From positions 27,084,769 through 27,148,768 of the forward strand of contig CM037836.1 in assembly GCA_021234535.1 (NCBI GenBank): DNA of 64,000 bases, written 5' to 3'. Origin of the DNA: Stichopus chloronotus (taxonomy: Eukaryota; Echinodermata; Holothuroidea; Aspidochirotida; Stichopodidae). Numbering within the stretch: position 1 is the first letter of the stretch; every line of letters starts with the position of its first letter. A program made the translations under genes and the position numbers. The notes beneath the pieces are model-generated. The model was not told where the DNA came from and did no database searches. It worked only from the letters and a program-made list of their open reading frames with translations. Below, one piece after another: positions 36,277-48,200 of this stretch.

Positions 36277-39200
36277 AAAAACAAACAAAAGTTCAACCAG
36301 AATGAAATTTTCCGAATGATGAGCACCTACAGATTCAACTGCAAAAGCAGCGATGGACTTTGTACACATTTGTTGTTAAATGTATACTTAGGTGCATGGA
36401 CATTAATTTTTGATGAGGTTCATGTCTTTCGCAGGAAAATAAACAAACAAGCCGCGTTTCAACGGTTGGTGAATTTCTAACAAAAAACTCTCGGAAGAGA
36501 AACAAATGGAGTCGGGATCACGAGAGGATGTTTGTCCTCGTGATATTTATCGAAGAAATACCATGAACTTTGCCCAGGAGACTAAACTTTAACCAAAGAG
36601 ACCTTGAATAAAACACATGGAATTAAACTATATTTCTATGAAACCTGGGAAAGCAAATGCAGTGGCATTAAATGTTAAAAGAGATACCGATTACCAGTCA
36701 AAAAGACGACATTTTTTTTTAGTCACGATACCATCAACTTAAAAATCCACGTTTCTCACATTACCCGGCTCACTAAATTTGGTGTTGTCGATTTTGCCAT
36801 GGACCAGTTGTCCAAATTATGTAGTAGACTTGGGACAAGGGAAGGGAAATTACGTTATGTCACTCCTCAATACACATTCATTCTTAATTATTGACTTACA
36901 TGATGTTAATCTTTCGATTTGACGCTATTGTTTAAAACAGACGATTACTGGATACAAGTCACGTTCCAGCGGGGACTTAAAGGGGACTCCCAGTCAAGGA
37001 ACATATCTCCTGCCTTATTTATGACATTTCAAACCGTTTTCATTCATATTCTTGACGTTTTGAAATGAACTTGTAATGGGCAACATGGTATGTTCAAACT
37101 TCCCGCCCAAGAGAGTTTCTAACACTATGCATGTATATGAAGGGCGCGGCCATTATAATGTATCTCTGTGGCTTGTGACGTAGTCGACAACCAACCCTGA
37201 TCAACGTGATTAACCTGCATAATTAATTATTAGACACACTGTGTATTCAATATGGCTATCACAAGATAAAATAGGTAATCGATAAGATCGCAATAAAACA
37301 CAGAAGAGGAATTTTCCATCAAAACGCAACAGTACGCACTGTGAGCCGGTGCGAACAATACCTTGAAGATAACGAAAACGTAATGGTTAGTAAGCATTAA
37401 GTGAACCTTTTCAGAGACAGGGGAATAAGCCATGTACTTACGAATTATGTGGGACAATCAGGTTGCTCGTCGTGGATAAGAGCTGGTCGTCGACTACGTC
37501 ACGAGCCTCACAGATCACAGTCAATTACATCATAATGGCCGCGCCCTTAGTGTACATGCATAGAGTTAGAAACTCTGTTGGGCGGGAAGTTTGAACACAT
37601 CATGTTGCCCATGAAGTTCATTTCAAAAGGTCAAGAATATGAATGAAAATGGTTTGAAATGTCTTAAATAAGTCAGAAAATGTCTTAATTCTTGTTGATT
37701 TTTAAGTACACTTTGGACACCAAAATGTATTACTTCCTCTATAGGCAACTGTCCATTCACAATGTTATCAGTTGTATGTGTCCACCGTTACTTGACCGGA
37801 GTAGTGTTCACTTAGGAGTTCAGGCTTTATTCAGCCTGAAATTCCCCTTTAAACACACACACACAGGCACACCCGCAAAAAAGAGAGAGAAAGAAAAAAC
37901 TGTTTTGGTGACGTATAAAAAGGGGACCAATAAACACTTTTTTGTTTCTTTTTTTGAATGGAGGTTTCGGTCTTCTTGAAAGTGGAACAGCAACAGAGAA
38001 GAATGAGGTCAATATCATGGTAAAGAACGCAGTCGATGTTATCTTTGGCGGTTTCTCATTTTACATGATCGGCTACGGACTGAGCTTTGGAGATATCCTA
38101 CCAGATAATGGGTTCATTGGCGTGGGTCTTCCTTTCTACGTGAGTGATAAGAACTACTCCAGTCAAGGATATAACTACACAAATTTCATATTTCAATTGG
38201 CGTTCAGCACCACCACCACCACCATAGTTTCCGGTGCAATGATAGAACGGACACGCCTCGAGGCTTACATCATCTTCTCATTGGTCAATACCATCCAGTC
38301 AAGTTTTCCCGTTCGCTGGGTTTGGGAATCCAACGGTTTCCTCAACAAACTAGGTGTCATCGACGTAGCCGGAGGCGGGGTCGTTCATGTGGTGGGCGGT
38401 GTCACGGGACTGGTGGCAACGTTAATTCTAAGACCACGCCACAGAAGGTATAAAATGAAGACAGCGCCTCCTATGGGCTCCCCTACGAATGTCGTGCTGG
38501 GAATGTTTATGCTTTGGTAAGTCGTAAAGAGACGTAAGAATATGTAAGTTCACACCGTTGTGAATGGTTGTAACACATGAACTGAAAACTGGAACTTGCT
38601 TGCAAATACGCAACACCATACGGGAAGTTGGACACTTCCAAGAATTTTCATAGCATAGAAAAGGAACAACCGCCGGATAAAAAGGTTCATACTAAAACAT
38701 TTACAAATCCCCCCGGAGAATATACTCTCAAATGGGTATCTTTATTACTGTACGACCTATAGTCTACCTCCCCACGAAACACTTCATGCGCTGTACAATA
38801 GGCTTTATATCAAGATATACCTCATCTGATTTCATTGAATTTTTCACATCTTACCTAAACTATTCACTGCTGTTTTGTAATGTAATTGACCAATCAGTTA
38901 CCGTGACCAGCAACACCTGACTGCAATTGTCTCCAGATACAAAATCTGTACACAAAAGTATTAGCATACCGTAAAGTCAAAGTAATATCTCTGTGTAAAA
39001 ATTTCGAAACTTTGGTGTGGTGGCGAATACATTCGAACAGTCCAGTGAATTCTTACGTAGCCTAGCCTGCTCAAGGATTACTTCTGCAACAACAATTGAC
39101 TGGCACTGCTTCCTTGTTTGTCCTACCAGGGAGTTGCAACAACCGGTTTTATCAACAAAAAAGTAATCACTGGGGTAAAACATCAACATTGATCCTACAC

Positions 39201-42200
39201 TACGTTTGTCTATGGCCTCGAAAATGGCAATTGTGGGCCTTGACAGGTAACATTTAGCATGACTAGTATCATCTCTGATATTATAGCAAGTGTTCAGCTT
39301 CGACCAGCAGCCATTTAGGATCGACCATCTGATCGATATGGCAAGTAATGCCATGGGTATAGCGTGCATGCGCACTACATTAACGAAGTGGCGCTGTAGC
39401 AGGTGTACGTTTGATATGCTGACATAAATCGCATGTACAGTAGTTACGACGACAATTGCAGAACATGCAATTACGTTTGTGACAACAATTATGTGATATT
39501 TGGAAGAGCTATAGATGACTCCGCATTTGGATTCAGTGTTCATGATTTGCATGCACTGTGTGACTCAGAGTGTATTTTGTTACCATGGCCTCTTTCTAAA
39601 GCCCTCGTTTTCGAATTTTACACTTTTCTTTTACTTTTTCACTTTTCGAATCATTTAATTGTATTGTTCGTTATAGTCCATTGTATGTGTGTTTTCTCCA
39701 TCTGCAATTGCATTAATGTAATTCCTCATTTAAGTGTTACCTATAATCTGAATTGAACCCCCCCCAAAAAAAAGAATTATACAAAGCCACTAATGACACA
39801 ATGCTTACGGTACGTGACATAAGGTTTAAGCAGACCTGTGCTTACGCGGATACAGAAGTAGGACATGTGACGTAATTATGATCAATATGATCAATTTTGC
39901 CGGATATCGACAGTTTGTAAACACACTGACGCACATTGCAAATTATGAATTTATAGATGCAGAACATTTATCCCTGAACTAGTGAATGTGTTTGTCTAGA
40001 TTTCTATGATTTGCTCAGCTTTCTTGTAAATATCAAGGCCATGCTAAAAGTAATCTCACAAAGGAGATTTGAAGGCGAAGGAGAGAAAACTAACCAGTGA
40101 ACTTAGCAACAAAACCGAACTACATACGAGCACCTTTTGTAAGTCGTCTACATAATTCACATGAAGGCACTAGTCATGACCCCAGTGCTTTACATTTTAG
40201 AGAAAGGCAAAACAGACCAACAATCCTGTCTTTTGCTTACAATAATTTCTTTAAGCGAAATATATTTTGTTGTCTTCTAATATCATATGAAATATTTCAT
40301 GGACACAACATGAGTGCCGGGGACTGATTGCGTTGTCACGATGTTATCCTTGGAAATTTTCGCTTGGTTTGAGGAATGTGTTAGTGACAGTACATTAACG
40401 TTCAAATGTACCATAAATCAGGAAGGACATTAAAATGAAATAGGTACAGTGAAGAGGTCTATCAAATGGACGAAGGATTTGTAAGAACGTGGCTTCACTA
40501 AAAGTCTAAGTATAAACCAAAATCTTCTTTGTTATCCCCTTTTGTGTAAAAATGACACGAAAGAAAATTTACCGAAGGATGACTTCCCAGAAAGGGATCA
40601 GAACGAACAGCCTTTAATTAATCGTCACCTTAAAGAAACCTGCAGTTAAAGAATGCGGGAGGGGACAGGAGGACGAATAACCTATTCTTCAGAGAAAATA
40701 TAGGGAGAGCAAGATGAGAGACAGAAAGAAATGCTATTTAACTACGAAGCATTTGGTGTAGTTTTATTGTGACAGTTATCGTTAAGTTATAGACGTTTCC
40801 TTTACATTTTGAACTATATAACACACCAGGTATGAGCAGGAAACCGTCCATAAGAACTGGGATGCGGTATACTATTGGTGTTTTTTTAATACATGGCAGT
40901 CATCAACCGACTGGGGCAGAAAAAGAAACCTTTGCATCAGCTTATTTATTGCAATGCATGAACTAACAACTTTCCGTTTCAGAGAGATATTCAATCTTCT
41001 CTGCCCTATAGTCACATTTGTCACGGTTCTGCCAATGCTGTTCGAGAACAGAACCCGAGAATAAAGGTCCGAAAATTCGTTTCCACCAGCAGACAATAAA
41101 GTTTTTTTCTTTCAAACATTATCTTTAGTTTTCAACATTGTTTTAACCTATTTGTACTCTTCAGGTGTATGCAGTGTACATAGGCTGCCCTCTTGTAGCA
41201 GTTCCAAAAAAAATGTTTGTTTCCTGAGTGGTACTGTTTTTGTCTGATGACTCTGTCCTATACCCGTGAATACCTCTTCATCTGACTAAACTGTTGTTGT
41301 ATATATATATATATATATATATATATGGTTAAAAATGACACTTGTTTTACGTAACCTTTAGGTCAATGTTGATTTGCTTTATTAGAGATGTCATTGCTAA
41401 ATTGAGCTAATTTGGCTAAATATTTAGCTAGATTAAATTAGCCAAATTGTTTGCACATTCCTTAGATTTTTCAGCCATCATTTAGCATCCACTGACAAAG
41501 CTTAACAGGAGAATGTACCTCAAGCTATATTGTTGCGAAAAAGATCTGTAACGAACACGTTCGCTTGTCCAAGAAATATTCTACTAGCAAGTAAAGGAGT
41601 CTTAAAGGTGGTGTGACATGAAAATGGCATTTTGCAGTATTGGCTGTATTAGTCATTAACCATTTGTCATTACCATTAGTCATTGACCCTGAAAAAAGCT
41701 TGAACATCCTTTTCACATTAACAAATGTTCAGGCATATTCCTGTCTTACACATGTACATCATGAATAAACATTAGGTAAGTATGCAAATTCGTGACGTCA
41801 AGAGAGAGACTCGCATGGTGTGTATTAGGTTATCCTTTGTTTACTTAACCTTTATTTGAAGGACAATTCAGTGAGAATTTTGCATGCCGCAGGGGTTTGT
41901 TTTGGAAGCGTGTATTTTCGTCTTTACCTAACGTTGATGTCACTTATGTATCAGCCAGATTGCAAGTGATTACTAGATAATGTATTTAGGTCAACAAAAA
42001 TTTACCGACACTGTGCAGTACTCCTGCATTTTCACCGAACTTTGAAAAGCCATATCTAAAAAACAGACTTAGGCTAGATATAACCACAACATCAACGGAT
42101 TCTGGTACAGGGTATCACTCTGTAAATCTTGAATGAAGCCAACTCTACACATGTATGTCACACGGCTTTTTAAATGAAAGGGAATATTTATTACTGCAAA

Positions 42201-45200
42201 CCTTTCAAATTCCACACCAATATCTTTTTCGTTACTCAATGTATTCGCTGTTTGAAGAAAGACTTCTTTGATCAAGAAAGGTTCCCCGTTGCCTCAAGGT
42301 CAATACAATGTCACGCAATACCTGTAAGTTGTAGCAGTTACAAGTCTTTCTTGTTCTTTGATCTAACCAGAAAATTTGACACCAGCGCAAATTTAGATTG
42401 GGTTTACAGCAGATTGTGTGCATGAAGGTCACGTCACCGCTCGTTAATTATCATAATGTATATTCGTAGACAGCCAAGATATTGTGAAGACAATACAAAA
42501 GATGTTCAAGAAGATGTGTTTGTGTGACGTCAATGAATCCCCACAATGCAATGCGCCATTTCGAAATCTACAGATATTTCTGTAAAAACATTTTACAACT
42601 TCCAAACAGAACGTGCTGTTGAGATAAAGGGTGTCTACCAGTAAAGAAAGAATACCTTTCGCACTTTTTTATGAAAAGTTGATCTTTTTCAGTGGTAAAT
42701 CACTTCACATTTATTAAGATACAATTTGTTGAAAATGGGTTCTGGTGTATGTTGGTTATAAGGTTAAACATTGGTACCAATTGTCTCCAACTTCATCATA
42801 AAAAAATGGAATAAAAATTAGGGATTGTTTCAACTGCACTTTGCACTATGATTTTTTAAATGAGAGCTGAGAGAGCCTAGGAATAACTATTTTTTTTAAC
42901 ATTATGATGAGTAATGCATTTATGACAATGCATGCGTTTGATTATAAACATTTACTATCGATATTGTCACGAGCTGCTTCCAATTATTTTAAAAGCTATG
43001 ACTGAACGAGTTTTTGTTGTTTTAACATATCATGTTTGTCATGTGGTCTGTATTTGTCCATGAACTAGTTAAATATATTTTCAGTTTGACCAGTTTGCAA
43101 GTACGTTCTGGAGTATTCTACCATGCGGAAGCATTTTATTTACAGCAACAGTGTACCGGAGTTTCATTTTTCTTTTTTTTTATACAGGTGGGGTTGGCTA
43201 GGATTTAACTGTGGAAGTACCCAAGGTGTCACAGGAATGAGGTGGGCCTTAGCTGCAAGGTAATTTGAAAAACTGTAGTTCAGTCCAACGGATACATTCA
43301 CTTATAAAGGAGCAACATGAAATAAGGGTCCTGGTGAAATTTGCAACATAAGTATAAGATATTAATAATAACTGAAGTCATAGCATTACATAACCAAACT
43401 GTAACAGGTGTGATTTCAGTGTTGTACGTAATACAGATGATACCTTAACGGCTCTAATTTAGAATCAGTGACCACCAGTCAAGTTTAGTGATGATGGTTA
43501 GGATTAAATATTTGATGAGAATAAACAAATTTGAAGGTGTAAATAGCTAATTAGGCCTACAATCTTGGACAAAATTGTTGGTTGGGACACTTTGTCGTAG
43601 GTTGCAAATATAATACTGAATTTTAGGTGAGAGGATAACACGAAACCCCCTTTCCAATGTTACGCTACAAAAGTGAATGTACCCTTTGAACAGCAATCCT
43701 ACAGTCAACATTGAACGGGGGCCAAGGTCCCAAGGTATTTTGTCCAAGATTGTAGCTTTAACCTAAATAACCACCAATCATGGTTAAAATTGAGAGTTAG
43801 GGTTAACTTTAGGGCGAAATTAGGCAAAAGCAATGATTTTAGGAAGAATACGTCACTTCCGGTCACTGATTCTAAATAAGTATCCCTTCATTGGTACAAT
43901 GATGTTTCTATCCTAACATAATTCTGTATGATATTAATTTGAAATGCAACTTGACTAGTTGTCTTTGACTCTCTTGCATCACATGGAGTTTACTGCACTG
44001 ATGCCCTCTTTTGCTAATTTAATCATTCTGTTTCTTGCAGATCGGCAATTGCCACGATTAATGCATCGATAGGTGGAGGCATCACTGGAATTTTCTTGAG
44101 GTCGGTTGTCCACAAAGAGTTTATTCTTATGCTGACAGCTTTTGTTTTTGTCACACTCTTTTTAAACAAAAATAAAAATGAAGTGGACTTGGCGCATTTG
44201 TTGTTTTTAAGAGTTGCACGTCGGTTTGTGATGTTACTAGTGTTGTGCCTTTTGTCAGTCCCAGTGTAATCGTCCTGTAAGAAAGTATTCGTATTTAGTG
44301 CACAACAAAACAACGTATTCGAATACAGGCAATATAAGAGTCACCCTATCACCCCCGCTGCCACCCTCGCTTAACCAGGGAGCTGCCAGCAGTTAAACTG
44401 CACTGTAAATGAGTGACTAGTGACCTCTGAGAGACACGGTGATCTTCTATCAACGATTGTAATAATATTGGTAAATTCTCCTATAATTTTTTATCAAATT
44501 TTACTGTAAAGTTCTACAACCTATGACACTCTGGACAACGAAATGGATGTGGGTGGGGTGGGTGGTCTCTACAAACGAGCAAAAACTCGTTGGAAGTGAT
44601 AGATAACTACATTTTTTACTTCCATCGTTCTGTTAAATCGACTAAATATGGAAGACATTTCACATTCATCTACAGTATTGTATGTTAACATTACAACTCA
44701 CACTTACGTAAACAGTAAAGAAACTTACATACCGTCAACGTCAGGAGCTTTCAAAGTTGCGACTTCGACCGTCCGGTCTGTATATATGCATTACCAATGG
44801 TGGCTAAGTAGGTAGTGCAGTTCGGGAGCATTCATGCATACTGTCAAGTAGGCCTAAATCCAAACAATTAGAGTAATTCCTTCCAGCTGTCATTCCGTGA
44901 CTGCCAAATTTTTCTCTTTACAAAACAGATAATGGGGAAAATGCGATTCATTCCCTTTAATCTCACCAGGCTGTGATAAAGTGAATGTGCTGCAAAAAAA
45001 TCCTTTGAATAATGATGTGTATATAAAAAAAAAAAACAAGAGAGGGAGTATGGGGGGGGGGGGTGCTGAGTACGGGTATTTATAAGGTGGGGGGAATGCT
45101 CAAGGAATAATACATCGCAACAACTCTCGGTTACCTTGGCAACCTAACCAACGGTCGTATAAAGTCACCTCAACACAAAAGGAGAGGGTGAGAAAATCAG

Positions 45201-48200
45201 TTTGGAGGGACACTTAAAGGAAAATATTACTCGTGCGTTCTGCTAATCTCTTGTGAATGAGAGAAAATAAATAGGCATATCTGATGTAAGACTGTATCGA
45301 GAAACAAAGTCACCCACGTAGTTATATCTCGCAGCTGCAGTGGATACCAATGGCGCGTATTGAACAACCTGTTCGTCATATTCTTGCAAATATAAGTGAT
45401 TTTATTTTAGTTATTTCTTCTAACGAAGAGTTTCAACAAATAAACTCTGCTTTTAGAGTGATAAAGGATTTTTTTCTTCGATAAAATCTATATCGATGAC
45501 GTCAGATTATCGCTCGATAAAGCTTGGACCTCGAAAAAGAAAGTATATTTATGTACTACATTCATATCATTTTCAGTTACTTGACAAAGCGAAGAAAATT
45601 CGAGTTGAGTTACCTCGTTAGCAGTGTGCTTGGATCGTTAGTCTCTGTGACAGGTGAGTTAACGCATTTCGATCACTTCATTGATGACCCTAAAACATTT
45701 GTCCTCCCTCCTCCTCATGTTTTATGGGCTGAAACTAAAAAGTGGGATATCTAAGAAAACTACATCTGGGTCAAGAAAGGTATTTCTCGTTATCACTTTT
45801 AGCAGGATAGAGGAGTGGCAATCCTCAGGAATGGAATTTACACAGAACCCCCAAATAATGACACATGCAGTAACATCTGATTCTTCCTCTTATGATCCTC
45901 ACCAGACAGACGTTTATAACGTCAACTATATCCCCTCAAACTTTCAAAGTAAGAAAGTCTTCACGTTCATTATACCGTGGAGCTCCATGAAAATACAATA
46001 TCACTATATAGTACGATCCTGCAATAAAAAAGAAGCTAAATAAAGATAAACCCATTCAACGAATTCACATTCGGTAACTTCGGCTCTACAGCTGAAAGCC
46101 ATTATTTACTTTATCCACCCTGCCAGGTTTAACTGAAATCACAAAACCAGATAACAGCGTTCGGTTTCCATTGTTCTGAAAACTATACAGGCGTACTGCA
46201 TGCATAGGGAATTTCATAATGAAATCACGCAGTACATTATCTCTGCCGTCGAAGTGAATGAAAGTTTATATAGTAAACAGATGTATTTTTCGTGTATATT
46301 CCGTCGTTTTGATCATGGAGCTCCATGGTTTGATAGATTGGCGACTAAAGTTGTTTCATACTCATTCAGTTCCATCAGTGCAGGTAAACTGTAACAATAA
46401 AAGTATGATGTCACAGATGTACCATGTTTATCGAGGAAGGTCATTTCTTCTCTTTGTATTCAATTCGTGCCAATAATTTCAGTTGAAAATGAGTCAAATT
46501 CCATAAATTGATGTATTCTGAAGTTCTTAATATTCCGAGACTTTCCCTTAAGTTCCTCACACGGTCACGTAGAATATTTCCAGTGAATAATTATATGCAA
46601 ATACCTACACATGTTGAATATTCATATTTCACCCACGCCTCTTCTTGCAGCTATGTGCACCTTGTGTAGTCCACGACTGGCTATATTGATAGGTGTCGTT
46701 GGTGGTGTCATTGCATGCGGCGGCATCGAACTTTTAAATTACTATCACATTGACGATCCGGTGGGCGTGGTTCCAGTTCATCTATTCTGTGGAGTGTGGA
46801 GTTTGATTGCTGCCGGCCTCTTCACTCCTGAAGATGATAACGACCAGGGGTATGATCTCTACGGAGTGCTAGAAGTAAGCTCTATTTCTAGTTAACTTTC
46901 GTGGTACTAATCCAGTTTGACAACTCAGCTCACATTTTCATTTAATTCAACGGCAATGCAATGAGCTAACTTTTGTCTCGGTTAAACACCATGAACAGAA
47001 AGTGTGAGTATTTAAAGTGACCCTATGAGTCTAATTGTGTTGGTCTGTTCAGTAGTAGCCTATGGGAAACTTTTATATTTTCTATGTTATTTTATAATCA
47101 ACACACCGCAGTTATAACTTAAATGTTTTATTTTTGTTTTTATTGCCAAGTTGTCATTCATTTAATCTGCATCAGGTGAAGTTACGTACAAAATTGTTAC
47201 AACATTTTCGTCAAACAGAATTATTATCTAAGCAGCATGTTTTACCATGCGATATAAACAGCTGTGTTTCGTTGTCGTTACATGGTAGACTCTGAATTCA
47301 ATATCATTTAATTGAACTTAAAGGGAAATAGGGCGTTTTTTTTACAGGAAACATCCATACTTTTAAAACCCATGTTAGTGGACGCAGAATGATAGATTAT
47401 TCAAATTAAGGAAAGACAGTGGCCTTCTTTTCAAGAAATAAGTTTCTCACCGATAGAAACTCGGTTGTTTGTTGCTTGAAACTAATTTGTTCACCCAAAC
47501 TTTTCAAAATTCAAATGATGCATCTTCCGTTACTCATCATATGCATAATGGTTTGAGGAGATGAAGCTTTGGCAGATGTTTATTGATGAGACTGAATGGT
47601 TGAACAATGACTAACGCTATTTCTTTTGTATGTCATGTTGGTGTACTCTAAATGCCCTATTTCCCTTTAATCAGGTGAATTACATTCAAATAGTCACAAC
47701 AGTTTTCTCATGTATCATTTAAACAGCATCTTTTTCATTTAATTACAAACAGTTGTTTACCATTGCCTTACCATGAAATGCCATTTGAGATTCACTTTAT
47801 ATCAGTAAACCCCTATAGACTGTATCATCTTTTCATTATGAATCATTTTTCTATTGCACACTACGACGGTGGTGCATAATGTTAGGACCAATCAAAGCAT
47901 CGTTTATAAAAGAAGGTTAGGGTTGGGCCAATCACAATGATGCTTCAGTAAATTACATCTTTGTGTTGATCTGATAGCGTAAATATCCTAATGAATAGAT
48001 ATCGAATAGAAGGTAATAATAGCCTATACTAGCATCCTGTTCCATCGCCACACTCCCAGTAAGGTGTAGAATTCCATGGTCTCTCTACTCTCGGCACAAT
48101 TATTTGCCAAGATCGGTATAGTGATGGCCAGTTACTAGAAAACGCTGTCTCTCTGCTATACCCTGACAACGTGGCAAATAATTCCATATTTACACATGGA

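Larger units (their letters stand above)
33803..37963 (+). other. Ammonium transporter intron 1
   Basis: 4,161 bp, from GTATGT to a pyrimidine-rich tract ending AG at 37962-37963. It holds a GA-rich microsatellite (about 34857-34890), a GT-rich patch near 35160, and the large foldback element 35643-37838 just upstream of the acceptor. Confidence 0.85.

Noticed and set aside
36220..36480. Open frame with a polyglutamine run
   Set aside because: It is a (CAA)n microsatellite within an intronic insertion; the opposite strand gives poly-leucine in the same place.
41300..41326. TA-rich run as a possible promoter
   Set aside because: It is a simple (TA)n microsatellite inside intron 2 of the transporter.
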